A stretch of DNA of 64,000 nt from Chitinophaga eiseniae (GTDB lineage Bacteria > Bacteroidota > Bacteroidia > Chitinophagales > Chitinophagaceae), in contig NZ_JABAHZ010000004.1 of the NCBI RefSeq assembly GCF_012641265.1, positions 496,001-560,000 of the forward strand, given 5' to 3'. Shown here piece by piece: positions 1 to 10,000 of the stretch. Each line of letters opens with the position of its first letter. The first letter of the stretch is position 1. The notes beneath the pieces were generated by a model. The model ran no database searches. It saw only the letters and a program-made list of their open reading frames with translations, and had not been told where the DNA came from. The position numbers and the translations under genes are program-made.

Positions 1-495
1 ATTGCCGGGTTCCAGCGGAATAGTAATCAATGGTACGTGGCCAAACATCCGTACCAGGTCGAAGTAAAAATAGGCGCGCAGGAAATGCGCTTCCGCGACA
101 TAACGCTTCTTCGTAGCATCATCGCCTTTGAAGTTTACACCATCTACCTTTTGTAAAAATTTATTGGCGCGGTAAATACCGGTATAATATTTCTTCCATG
201 CATTGCTGTTCAGATCGGTCATCCGCACGCTTTTGTCCCATTGGCTCCAGCCGTTATCAGAGGAGCCGCCGCCGCCAAAGCAATCATCGGAGGCAATTTC
301 GGAAGTGAGGGAAATATTGCCAAAGCCATCCCAGTTCAATACGCTGTAGGCAGCTACCAATCCCTTGTAGGCATCGGTTGGCGTCTTATAAAAATCTTCC
401 TCTGTGATCGTATTAATCGGCAATGTTTCCAGGAATTTTTTTCCGCAGGAACTCATTACCCCTGTTATTATAATCGCTGCAAGTATCTTTTTCAT
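1..495 (-). CDS. SusD/RagB-family outer-membrane glycan-binding lipoprotein (N-terminal part)
   Basis: The reading frame opens at 495 and runs off the left edge, giving 165 codons of N-terminus. It starts with a lipoprotein signal (MKKILAAIIITGVMSSC), with Cys16 as the likely lipidated residue, followed by GKKFLETLP, a typical start of mature SusD proteins. Further on are ITEEDFYKTPTDAYKGL and RAYFYFDLVRMFGHVPL, both hallmarks of the SusD helical/TPR-like fold. It starts 12 bp downstream of the susC-like stop codon on the same strand, the usual susC-susD arrangement. SusD proteins cap the SusC barrel on the cell surface and bind the oligosaccharide. The substrate cannot be read from this fragment; the GH31 neighbour suggests a xylosyl- or glucosyl-containing glycan. 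Confidence 0.9.
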   Translation of the reverse strand, partial: MKKILAAIIITGVMSSCGKKFLETLPINTITEEDFYKTPTDAYKGLVAAYSVLNWDGFGNISLTSEIASDDCFGGGGSSDNGWSQWDKSVRMTDLNSNAWKKYYTGIYRANKFLQKVDGVNFKGDDATKKRYVAEAHFLRAYFYFDLVRMFGHVPLITIPLEPGN

Positions 496-507
496 GATTG
501 CCCGGGT

Positions 508-3500
508 TTAAAATTTAACATTAAGACCGAATAAAATAGTTCTGGGTTGCGGGAAATAACCGAGGTCAGTTCCGGAAGACCAGGGATCTATACCATAACC
601 CACTTCAGGATCCAGGCCACGGTAATGTGTAAACGTAAATACATTCAAACCGGAAACATATAGCCTTAACTGCTGCATAGGCAAACGTTTCAGTAATGTT
701 CTCTTCAGATCATAACCAAGATTGATGCTCTTGATACGCAGGAATGCACCATTGTGTACATACAGATCAGAGAAGCGGGTATAGTTCTGGTTAGGCTCGT
801 TGTTTTGCGTTACGCGCGGAAGGTAGTTGGAAGTACCTTCTCCATGCCAGCGGTCAAAGACGGCCGTGGTATAGTTGTTAACATAACGGTCATAGGCACG
901 GGTACCATCTACGATATCATTGCCACCAACACCACTCAGTAATATCGAAAGATCAAAGCCCTTCCAGTCGGCCGACAAAGACATACCATATGTTTGCTTT
1001 GGATTCGGATCGCCTACCTTGGTTTTGTCTTCACCGGTAATTACTCCATCGCCATTCGTGTCTACAAAGCGTACATCGCCAGGCTGTGCATTTGGCTGTA
1101 TTTTCTGACCGTTTTTGCCGGTATAGGCATCAATTTCTGCCTGGTTTTGGAAAATACCGGCTGTTTTGAGGCCGTAGAAGAAACCAATAGGCATACCATT
1201 CTGTGCCCGGAAGTATTCGTCCATATTAGAAGCCAATACCCCGTTATAAGAAGGATGCAATACGCCTTCCTGGTTAGGAATCTGCAATACGGTATTTTTG
1301 TTGAAGGAAATATTACCACCGATACCAATGTTCACCTCGCCAAATTTATGATGGTAATTGATACCCAATTCTATCCCCTTGTTTTCAATGTTACCGCCAT
1401 TGATGGTAGGAGCGCCGGTACCTACAATGTCCGGTATAGGTGCGGTGACCAGCCAGTCGCGGGTGCTCTTCTTGTACCAGTCAAAAGTGATGTTCAGGTT
1501 TTTAAACAGCGTTGCATCAAATCCTATGTCTGTTTGTTCCGATGCTTCCCAGCGTAAACGGGGATTGGGAATTTTGTCGGGAGCAGCGCCCACGGCTTTC
1601 ACACCGTTGAAGTAGTAGTCGCGGTAAGTAGAGTTGATGGTAGCCAGGTAGCGGAAATCGTCGATCCGGTCGCTACCGTTTTGTCCCCATCCACCGCGGA
1701 TCTTCAGGAAATTCAGCCAGGAAATGTCACGCAGGAAATTTTCGTTGGTGGCAATCCATCCCACAGAAAAGGAAGGGAAATATCCATAACGGTTATCTGC
1801 ACCAAATTTTGTAGAGCCGTCACGGCGAAGGGTGGCGGTCAACAGGTATTTTTCATCATAGTTATAAAAGATCCTTCCGAAGTAAGACTGCAGGGCATTC
1901 ATGCTCCGGCTGCCAAATACTTTGCGGGTATCTTCGTTGGTACCATTGCTGATAATGGCATGATCAAAGTCGGGAATGATCAGGTCGGTCTTGCTGCCAC
2001 CTACATTATATCCTTCATACTTTTTGGCGGTGGTACCTACCATCACATTCAGGTTATTTTTACCCACATTCAACTGGTAGGTGAGGGTGTTATCCCAGTT
2101 CCAGGTAAGATTGCGGTAAATAGCCTGGCTGGCCTGCGAATGGGTGTTACTATTGTTGGTACCCAGGTTATATACCGGGATAAATGAATTCACATAGTTA
2201 TAGGAGATATCGGCGCCGAAATCAGTGCGTAAGGTTAATCCCTTGATCAGCGTAGCTTCTGCATAGATGTCGCCTATAATACGATCAATAATGGTTCTGT
2301 TGTTTTGCAGGTAGTCGATGCCGCCAATCGGGTTAACTTCATCTGCATACGCAGATTTGCCATAGCTGCCATCTGCATTGTATACGGGGTAAGTTGGGTT
2401 GGCATTTAACAGTCCGCGGATGGAGTTGTTATAGATATTGCCGGTACCAATTCCCCGTTGACGTGTATGGGTATACGTTAAGTTTTCCCCGGTTTTGATT
2501 ACATCTTTATATAACTTATGTTCTGAGTTAATACGGAAAGACGTTCTTTCAAAGTTAGACCTGCCGGGCAGTCCCATAATCCCCTGCTGCCCCTGGTAGG
2601 AGAGGGAAGAGGAATAAATAGAACGTTCATTGCCCCCGGAAAATCCCAGGCTGTATTGCTGGATGGGTGCATTACGAAGGGTAGCCGCTTTTTGCCAGTC
2701 GGTGCCTGTACCCAATTTTGCGATGGAATCTGCTGAGTAAATAGGTACGGAGCCGGAGTTTATGGCCGCTTCATTCATAATATTGGCATACTGCGTCGCA
2801 TTGAGCAGGTCCAGCTTTTTAGCAGGGTTCTGCAGTCCATAAGAGGCATCAAATGTTACGCTGATTTTGCCGGCCTTTCCTTTTTTGGTGGTGATCATCA
2901 CCAGCCCATTCGCGGCGCGGGTACCATAAATAGCTACAGAGGCGGCATCTTTTAATACATCGATGCTGGCGATATCTGTAGGATTCAAATAGGCGATATC
3001 TTCCACGGGAAAACCGTCTACGATGAATAGCGGTTTTGCGTCGCCGTTGGTACCTATCCCACGGATGGTAAACTTCATAGGGTCGCCGGGCTGGCCGGAG
3101 TTGGCGGTTACCTGTACACCGGGAGCCTGTCCCTGTAACGATTGCTCAAGGCTAACGCTATGGTTCTTGATCAGGTCATCGTTGTTCAGGTGAACGGTGG
3201 CGCCGGTAACTACTTTCTTTTTCTGCACGCCATAACCTACTACCACCAGCTCATCCAGGCCAGTGGCGCTCGATTGCAGGCGAATAGTTATAGGACTTCC
3301 CTCGGTAACCGGCACCTCTTGCCGGGTATAACCTACCAGTGAGATCACCAGTATTTCGCCGGCATCGGCCTGTAAAGTGAATGACCCGTTGGCGTTGGTA
3401 ACGGTGCCACGGTTGGTACCTTTTACGACTATATTAACCCCGGGAAGCGGCGCGCCATCTTTGGCGTCCAGTACCTTACCGGTAACGGTTTGTTTTAGAA

Positions 3501-3636
3501 CATGCGTGTAGGCGCTGTTGTTAACAACGGAGGCCAATAACGTGGGTGGAGCAGTGGCCGCTAAACTGCAGACAGCAAGCGTCCGTAAGACATACTGCCG
3601 CGGAATGAGATTGCTGATGGCGTACCTGTTTTTCAT
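508..3636 (-). CDS. SusC/RagA-family TonB-dependent outer-membrane transporter
   Basis: At 1042 residues it has the usual SusC length. After an N-terminal signal region comes a carboxypeptidase-regulatory-like domain at about residues 50-120 (TVTGKVLDAKDGAPLPGVNI), then a TonB-box-like stretch (DELVVVGYG), a plug domain at about 130-250 (IRGIGTNGDAKPLFIVDG, IASIDVLKDAAS, AIYGTRAANG) and a 22-strand type barrel ending in the aromatic terminus NVKF. It imports oligosaccharides across the outer membrane with its SusD lid, powered by TonB. It lies 72 bp downstream of the GH31 gene and 12 bp upstream of susD, so all three are probably co-transcribed. The hybrid regulator upstream is the likely controller. 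The family is certain; the ligand is unknown. Confidence 0.95.
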   Translation of the reverse strand: MKNRYAISNLIPRQYVLRTLAVCSLAATAPPTLLASVVNNSAYTHVLKQTVTGKVLDAKDGAPLPGVNIVVKGTNRGTVTNANGSFTLQADAGEILVISLVGYTRQEVPVTEGSPITIRLQSSATGLDELVVVGYGVQKKKVVTGATVHLNNDDLIKNHSVSLEQSLQGQAPGVQVTANSGQPGDPMKFTIRGIGTNGDAKPLFIVDGFPVEDIAYLNPTDIASIDVLKDAASVAIYGTRAANGLVMITTKKGKAGKISVTFDASYGLQNPAKKLDLLNATQYANIMNEAAINSGSVPIYSADSIAKLGTGTDWQKAATLRNAPIQQYSLGFSGGNERSIYSSSLSYQGQQGIMGLPGRSNFERTSFRINSEHKLYKDVIKTGENLTYTHTRQRGIGTGNIYNNSIRGLLNANPTYPVYNADGSYGKSAYADEVNPIGGIDYLQNNRTIIDRIIGDIYAEATLIKGLTLRTDFGADISYNYVNSFIPVYNLGTNNSNTHSQASQAIYRNLTWNWDNTLTYQLNVGKNNLNVMVGTTAKKYEGYNVGGSKTDLIIPDFDHAIISNGTNEDTRKVFGSRSMNALQSYFGRIFYNYDEKYLLTATLRRDGSTKFGADNRYGYFPSFSVGWIATNENFLRDISWLNFLKIRGGWGQNGSDRIDDFRYLATINSTYRDYYFNGVKAVGAAPDKIPNPRLRWEASEQTDIGFDATLFKNLNITFDWYKKSTRDWLVTAPIPDIVGTGAPTINGGNIENKGIELGINYHHKFGEVNIGIGGNISFNKNTVLQIPNQEGVLHPSYNGVLASNMDEYFRAQNGMPIGFFYGLKTAGIFQNQAEIDAYTGKNGQKIQPNAQPGDVRFVDTNGDGVITGEDKTKVGDPNPKQTYGMSLSADWKGFDLSILLSGVGGNDIVDGTRAYDRYVNNYTTAVFDRWHGEGTSNYLPRVTQNNEPNQNYTRFSDLYVHNGAFLRIKSINLGYDLKRTLLKRLPMQQLRLYVSGLNVFTFTHYRGLDPEVGYGIDPWSSGTDLGYFPQPRTILFGLNVKF

Positions 3637-3708
3637 GTGAACGTGTTTTATTTAGGCTGAAAGAGTGAACAGACAGTGAATGTTTTTTTGATGGAAGAAT
3701 GGTCCAGG

Positions 3709-6555
3709 TCAGAGGGCCCGGACCGTTTTTGCTATTCCATTATATGTTATCATTTTACCTGCTATGTGCTGATGGTCGGGCCCTCCGGGCTGTTGCTTAC
3801 TCACAAATACCACATCGAAGTACCGCTGCTGCAACATGCCGGGGAAGCTGCCTTCCCGTTGTCCTATGCGGAGCGTTTGTGCGGCTTCATCCCATTGGAA
3901 GCTAATCTGGCTGTAAGCGCCTTTCTCGTATTGATAATTATTGTTTTCATCTTCATAAAGGGTAAAAGCCCCGTCTTTACCGGTATATACATACAGGCGG
4001 ATGGTGTCGGCAGCACGCTCGCTGGTATATTGCAGCGCGGGGCCTACCGGCAGGATAGCGCCTTCCTTTACATACAAAGGCATCCGCGATAAAGGCGCAT
4101 CGGCTTGTATATGCCGGCCGCCCGACTGGTATTGACCGGTGTAGAAGTCATACCAGCCATTACCCGCCGGCAGATATAGTTCCCGGCTACGCGCTTTATA
4201 TTGCGTAACAGGATTTACCAGCAGCGAAGGACCAAACATATACTGGTCACGGATTCCCAGCACCGCTGTATCCTGGCCATAATCCATGGCGAGCCCGCGC
4301 ATAATCGTATAGTCGTGATGGTAAGTACTGCCAGCCAATGAATAGATATAAGGCAGCAAGCGGTAACGCAACTGATCGTAATACAACATCGACTGGTACG
4401 CCGTGCTGCTGTCGGGCGCTATATTAAACATCTCCCGGTAGGGATACTGCCCGTGTGAACGGAACATAGGGCAAAAAGCGCCATACTGGAACCAACGGGT
4501 ATTTAATTCTCTCCACTCTTCCTGCGCAGCTCCCTGTGGATTGGGCTTATCGTATTTATCTTCTACAAAAAATCCACCTATATCAGTGGTCCAGTAAGGC
4601 AAGCCCGACATACAGAAGTTCAGACCCGCCGGTATTTGCCTGCCCAGCTCTTCAAACGTGGCGGCAATATCACCGCTCCAGGTGGCGGCAGCATAGCGCT
4701 GCAACCCCGCATAGGCGGACCGTGTGAGGATAAATACCCGCTGATCAGGCTTCTCTGACCGCTGCCCTTCGTAAATACCTTTCGCATTTACCAGCGCATA
4801 GGTATTGAAGTATTGCGTAGAAGATCCCAGTGCTGTAGGATTCATCAGCGTTTTCCTCACTTCAATAGAGGAATTGGATAAAATATCCGGCTCGGTGGCA
4901 TCCAGCCACCAGGCGTCCACACCTTTACTAAACAGGTTTTTATTGATCAGGCTCCAGAACAGCTGCCGCGCCTCGGGATTAAATGCATCATAAAACGTAG
5001 ATACGTACCCGTTACCAATCCAGTCACGCTGCCTGTTTTTGATGTTTTGTTTATACAGCCAGTTTTTACTGTCAAACAACTTGTAATTATCAATACCTTC
5101 GTAAAACTTAGGCCATACCGATATCATAAAGTTGGTATGATACTGTTCGTGCAAACGCTTGATCATTCCCGCCGGGTCGGGGAAACGAGCCGGATCAAAC
5201 TGCTGGCTTCCCCATTCATCCTGTTTCCAATAGCTCCAGTCGAGCACAATGTTGTCGATAGGAATCTGTCTTTTGCGGAACTCCGCCGCGGTGTTTTCAA
5301 TCTCCGCCTGTGTTTTGTAGCGTTCCCGGCTTTGCCAAAAACCGAGTGCCCAACGTGGAATCATAGTAGCCTTACCGGTTACCTGCCGGTATCCGCTGAT
5401 CACTTCGTCCATGTTCTTACCATACATGAAATAGTAATCAATTTTATCGGCGGCTTCGGAGCTGAGCTTCATTTTATCGGCAGCTGCCGGATCAGGAGCA
5501 AGGAATTTAAGGGAGATAAACGACTGGGCTGTTTCCGGGATCCATTCTACCTTAACGGTAGCAGGTTGCCCTTTTTTCAGTGCCTCCTGGAAAACAGAGG
5601 CGCCGGGATTCCAGCTTTCACGCCACCGGTCCAGCTTCAATTGCCCATTGATCCATACTTTGGTATAGCCGGAAGTCGTCATGAAAAATTTGTAGTCGCC
5701 GCTGGCATCGGGCGTTACCGTGCCTTCCCAGGTCACCTTACCTTTCACCATCGGGAAAGCCGCCGGTAAGGCGCTCAGCCGGTCCAGGAACTCATAGTCT
5801 ATTTTATCTTCGGTCTTTTTAACGTACACGGTCTTGTTATACCGGTCGCCGTAAGTGGCGGTAAACCCTCCCGGTTTACCCTCCGCGGAGGTTAAGTGCA
5901 AAGCCGACATTTGCTGGTAAGGCCGGTCATCGCCAAAACGGGTAATGGAATAATTATCCCATAAAATACCGTAGTTACGGTTAGATATCACAAAAGGTAC
6001 GGCCGCCACAGAATTGTACTGGGTAAGGTCTACATCCTGGTTTTTGTAGTTCATCACCCCGGTCTGATGTTGTCCCAGCCCATAAAATGCCTCATCGGCA
6101 GGTGACTCAAATACCTGTTGTATTTTATATAAAGATTGCTGATCAATGGTTACCGGGGTGAAAGTCTTACCGCCGCCACGTTGTTCCTGTAGTATAATAT
6201 GTCCGGCCTTATCAGAGAAACGCACTTCCCCTGTGTGCAGGCCTACTGTGGCTATGAGGCTGGCGGTGCTGAGGGTCACATTATCTGTACTCTCTGCCGC
6301 ATCCCATTGAATGGAATTACCCTGTTTATTAATAGCCATGAGGCTGGGGGCTCCCTGGAAACTTTCACCCGGGGTAGCGGTTACATGAATCACCCTGTCT
6401 GAAACCACCTGTAATTTTATCTGCCTGGCGCCGTTACGGGCGGGTTGTTTTAAATGTACTACTATACCATCCGACAGTTTATCTACCTGGCCGGCAAAAC
6501 ATCCCGTGGTAAGAAGTGTGGCTAGTACGATCGGTATCGTCCTCTTTATCTGCAT
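3709..6555 (-). CDS. GH31 alpha-xylosidase / alpha-glucosidase with PA14-like insert
   Basis: A 948-residue glycoside hydrolase family 31 enzyme. The signal MQIKRTIPIVLATLLTTGC suggests a lipoprotein. The N-terminal beta-domain is interrupted at about residues 235-375 by a PA14-like module (WEGTVTPDASGDYKFF, GYTKVWINGQL). The catalytic barrel carries the nucleophile motif WWLDATEPD (Asp552) and the acid/base motif TWSGD (Asp629). A C-terminal beta-domain with a LYEDENNNYQYEKG stretch follows. A PA14 insert in this position is known in xyloglucan-active GH31 alpha-xylosidases, so removal of non-reducing alpha-xylose is the favoured reaction; alpha-glucosidase activity is the alternative. It heads the GH31-susC-susD transcription unit. 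A repeated 10-bp motif lies 62-87 bp upstream of its start. Confidence 0.93.
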   Translation of the reverse strand: MQIKRTIPIVLATLLTTGCFAGQVDKLSDGIVVHLKQPARNGARQIKLQVVSDRVIHVTATPGESFQGAPSLMAINKQGNSIQWDAAESTDNVTLSTASLIATVGLHTGEVRFSDKAGHIILQEQRGGGKTFTPVTIDQQSLYKIQQVFESPADEAFYGLGQHQTGVMNYKNQDVDLTQYNSVAAVPFVISNRNYGILWDNYSITRFGDDRPYQQMSALHLTSAEGKPGGFTATYGDRYNKTVYVKKTEDKIDYEFLDRLSALPAAFPMVKGKVTWEGTVTPDASGDYKFFMTTSGYTKVWINGQLKLDRWRESWNPGASVFQEALKKGQPATVKVEWIPETAQSFISLKFLAPDPAAADKMKLSSEAADKIDYYFMYGKNMDEVISGYRQVTGKATMIPRWALGFWQSRERYKTQAEIENTAAEFRKRQIPIDNIVLDWSYWKQDEWGSQQFDPARFPDPAGMIKRLHEQYHTNFMISVWPKFYEGIDNYKLFDSKNWLYKQNIKNRQRDWIGNGYVSTFYDAFNPEARQLFWSLINKNLFSKGVDAWWLDATEPDILSNSSIEVRKTLMNPTALGSSTQYFNTYALVNAKGIYEGQRSEKPDQRVFILTRSAYAGLQRYAAATWSGDIAATFEELGRQIPAGLNFCMSGLPYWTTDIGGFFVEDKYDKPNPQGAAQEEWRELNTRWFQYGAFCPMFRSHGQYPYREMFNIAPDSSTAYQSMLYYDQLRYRLLPYIYSLAGSTYHHDYTIMRGLAMDYGQDTAVLGIRDQYMFGPSLLVNPVTQYKARSRELYLPAGNGWYDFYTGQYQSGGRHIQADAPLSRMPLYVKEGAILPVGPALQYTSERAADTIRLYVYTGKDGAFTLYEDENNNYQYEKGAYSQISFQWDEAAQTLRIGQREGSFPGMLQQRYFDVVFVSKQQPGGPDHQHIAGKMITYNGIAKTVRAL

Positions 6556-6616
6556 AACTTGACTGGATTTTTCCTTGATTGAACGTGGTTGTTGGTGATA
6601 GGTAACTGGCCTTTTC

Positions 6617-6642
6617 CAAAACGTGTTTACTTCAAAACGTGT
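6617..6642 (-). promoter_or_regulatory. Direct repeat upstream of the GH31-susCD operon, possible regulator site
   Basis: On the minus strand the decamer ACACGTTTTG occurs twice, exactly, at 6633-6642 and 6617-6626 with a 16-bp period, 62-87 bp upstream of the GH31 start codon. A direct repeat at this spacing fits binding by a dimeric AraC-type domain, as carried by the adjacent hybrid regulator. No clear Bacteroidota -7 box was found nearby. Function is inferred from position only. Confidence 0.4.
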
Positions 6643-6802
6643 GAAAACAAAAATAAACGGCCCCCCGGATTCACAGGGTACGCGTATGTTTTAGATGTGG
6701 GGCGATTATGTTAACCTGTTCTGTCTGCGAGGTGACAGAATGATAGGTAATTGGGTATAAAATGTTAATCTGGAAAGATGCGAGTGGTTGATTATAAATG
6801 AG

Positions 6803-6907
6803 TTACAGCAAGAATAAGCCGATGAGTAATGCGGTAATCAAACCATACAGGATGATCTCTATTAATAGATACAAACGGTTGCTCTTCTTAAAATTGTGCT
6901 TAAACAT
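6803..6907 (-). CDS. Small single-span membrane peptide (34 aa), hypothetical
   Basis: An ATG at 6905-6907 opens a 34-codon frame ending in TAA at 6803-6805. The peptide has a basic N-terminus (MFKHNFKKSNR) followed by one long hydrophobic segment (LYLLIEIILYGLITALLIG, then LFLL), the organisation of an inner-membrane small protein with its N-terminus in the cytoplasm. It lies 98 bp downstream of the hybrid regulator and 247 bp upstream of the GH31 gene on the same strand. I recognise no family. The opposite-strand frame over the same DNA has no such organisation. The composition is unlikely by chance but the length is too short for certainty. Confidence 0.42.
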   Translation of the reverse strand: MFKHNFKKSNRLYLLIEIILYGLITALLIGLFLL

Positions 6908-6946
6908 AGACAGATATAATAGTTTCCATGGCAAAATTATCTATTA

Positions 6947-6964
6947 CCCCCTGTTGCCAGGGGG
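6947..6964 (-). terminator. Hairpin downstream of the hybrid regulator
   Basis: A perfect 7-bp GC stem (CCCCCTG/CAGGGGG) with a 4-nt loop lies 41 bp past the regulator stop codon. The following minus-strand sequence is AT-rich but has only a short T-run, so this is a candidate terminator. Confidence 0.4.
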
Positions 6965-7005
6965 CCCGTTTCGTTATTTAATAGGGTAGGTTTGTTTTAA
7001 ATAGC

Positions 7006-10000
7006 TCAGGACTTATGCTTTCCGCTGTCTGCTTTATACTGCGATGGCAGTACATTATATTCCATCTTAAAATAACGGGTGAAATATTTGGGGTTATTGA
7101 ATCCTACCTCATACGCTACTTCCGCTACGGTGAGCTGGCTTTTCTCCAGGAGTTGAGCGGCACGTTTCAGCCGTATGCTCCGGATAAACTCAATTGGCGA
7201 CCGCCCGGTAAGCGCCAGTATTTTTTTGTAAACGGATACACGGCTCATAAACAACGCCCGGCTTAGCTCCTCTACAGAGAAGTCAGGATTGGAAATGTTT
7301 TTCTCTACGACCTGCAATGCCTGTTGAATAAATTGCTCATCGGCAGAAGAAATGGCAATCTCGCTGGGATTGGCTTCGATATGCTGTTGAAAGGTTTTCC
7401 GCAGAGAGGTTTGTTGAGAGATAATATTGCGGAGTCGCGATAATAATACCTCAAAATTAAAAGGCTTTGTGATATAATCCGACGCCCCTGTTTCCAGGGC
7501 CTCCAGTTGGTGAGCTTCTTCCGCCCGGGCGGTGAGCAATACTACCGGCAGATGAGCGGTACGTTGCTGGGTCCTCACTTTTCTACAAAGTTCCAGGCCG
7601 TCCATTTCGGGCATGGAAATGTCGCTGACGATTAAGTGGGGGAGCGTTTGCTGCAACAGCTTCCAGGCTACCAACCCGTTTTCGGCTTCCAATATCTGGA
7701 AATATTGTGACAGGTTATCTTTCAGGTAAAAACGGAAATCTTCATTATCCTCCACCAACAATACTACCGGCTTTTTGCTGTTGCTGTTCACCGGTGCAGC
7801 CACAGCAGGTGCGGCCTGTTGTGTGCGGATGGTTTCCTCCATGGCACCGGCAACAGCAGGAGTAACGGCCTTCACCGGCAATACCACGGTAAAGCAGCTG
7901 CCCATTTCAGGCGCACTGTCTACACTGATATTGCCGCCATGCATTTTCACGAACTCTTTGGTAATGGATAAACCAATACCGCTGCCCTGGTTCACCACAG
8001 AGGAGGGCAAATCATGCTGGAAGAAACGTTCGAAGATATGATCCTGCTTTTCCAGCGGAATACCAATACCGTTATCCTTTACTGCTATCTCCAACTGAGC
8101 ATCGGCCTCCAGGTATTGCACCTGCACAGCAATGGCCCCGTCTTCCGGGGTAAATTTGAAGGCGTTGGAAAGCAGGTTAAAGAGAATTTTTTCTATTTTG
8201 TCTGCATCATACAGCATCTTCAATTCCTGTACATTGCTCTGAAAGGTAAGCGAGATATGCTTTTTATCCGAAAGGTCAGAAAAGGAACCGGTGAGCTCCC
8301 GTAAAAAACTGATGATATCTCCTTCGCCGGTATGCAGTTTTATTTCCTGTACTTCCATTTTACGGAAGTCGAGCAACTGGTTAACAAGGTTCAGCAACCG
8401 CCGTGCATTCCGTTGCATTAGTTCCAGTTGGGCTTTTAACGGCGCCTCCCCGGTTTGTTTGATGATTTTTTCCAGGGGCGTAATAATGAGACTGAGCGGC
8501 GTCCTGAATTCATGGCTCACATTGGTGAAGAAGCGGATTTTGAGGCTATCCAGTTCATGCATGCGTGCAGCTTCCTGGGTTTGCTGCGCCATCCGGAACT
8601 TCAGCCTTTCCCGCTCCAGGATGATCCGGCGGGCCAATAACAAAGCGCCTACGATCAGTAACACATAGCACAGGAAGGCGGGCCAGGTTTTCCAGAAAGG
8701 GGGAAGTATCCTGATCTTTAAGGTAAGCCCTGCGTCATTCCATACGCCATCATTATTAGATGCCTTTACCCGGAAGGTATATTCCCCCGGATCCAGGTTG
8801 GTAAAAGTGGCTCTGCGCTGTGTTCCGTCGGTATACAGCCAGTCTTTGTTAAACCCCTCCAGCATATAGGCATACTGGTTCTTTTCCGGGTGAAAGTAGT
8901 TGAGGGACGCAAACTCCAGGGAAAAAACGTTCTCTCCGTGTTTGAGCGTAATACTGCGTATTTCGGAGATGGCCCCCGGCAATAGTACCCTTCCGTTGAT
9001 TTTTTCACCGGGTAGTATGCTCTTGTTAAAGATCTGCAGATCTGTCAGTACAACAGGTGGTATGTTTTTGTTAAGGGCAATGCTGTTGGGATAAAACAGA
9101 TTGAAGCCATTCCCACCACCAAAGATCAGCTCACCCCGGCTGGTTTTCAGGGCGGCATTTTCGTTGAAATCTTTGCCCTGCAGTCCATCCGATTCATCAT
9201 AATTCTTGAAGTGATACGTAGGTGCCTTTCCGTTAGTGCCTGGCTGAAAGGTCATATTACACAAACCATTGGGAGTGCTCATCCAAAGGGTATGATCGTT
9301 GGCCTCGAGGATGTTCAGTACGGTATTATCCGGAAGACCGTCGCTTTTCCGGAACGTGGTGAAGTTGTCGTCTTTCGGATTGTAAAGATCCAGTCCCTCG
9401 CGGGTGCCGATCCATACACGGTCCTGGCTGTCCTGGAAAATACATACTACGTTATTATGACTCAGGCTCGCCGGGTTATTAGGGTCATTGCTGTAATGCC
9501 GGAAGATCCCTGTTTTCGGGCTGCGTATATCCAACCCATCAGAGGTGCCTACCCAAAGGCTTCCTTGCTTGTCTTCCAACAGTGCAGAAACGTATTTGGA
9601 GGGAACGGCCGGCCGGAAATGAGCAAATTTATTCGTGGCAGGGTCCAGTTGATTTAGCCCCCCGGCCAGGGTGCCCACCCAAAGACGGTGTTGACTGTCT
9701 TCCAGCAATTCCCAGATACTATTGTCGCTTAGGCTGTTACTGTCTTTCGGATCATGTTTGTAGTGTACAAACCGGTGGCCATCAAACCGGTCCAATCCTC
9801 CAAAATAAGTACCTACCCACAACTGTCGGGCATGGTCTATTAAAAGACTCACTACTACATTGCCGGATATACTATTAGGATTGGCGGGATCATGGCTGTA
9901 GGTAGTAAAGGTATTGTGGTTGCGGTCAAAATAAATTAACCCGCCCCCGTTGGTGCCTATCCAGAGATTGCCTTTGTCGTCTTCCACAAACCGGTTCACG

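Noticed and set aside
5047..5769. 240-codon plus-strand frame
   Set aside because: It is antisense to the GH31 gene; the GH31 frame has both catalytic aspartates.
6798..6989. 63-codon plus-strand frame in the regulator-GH31 gap
   Set aside because: The composition is unlike a protein, and the opposite strand of the same DNA holds a better membrane-peptide candidate.
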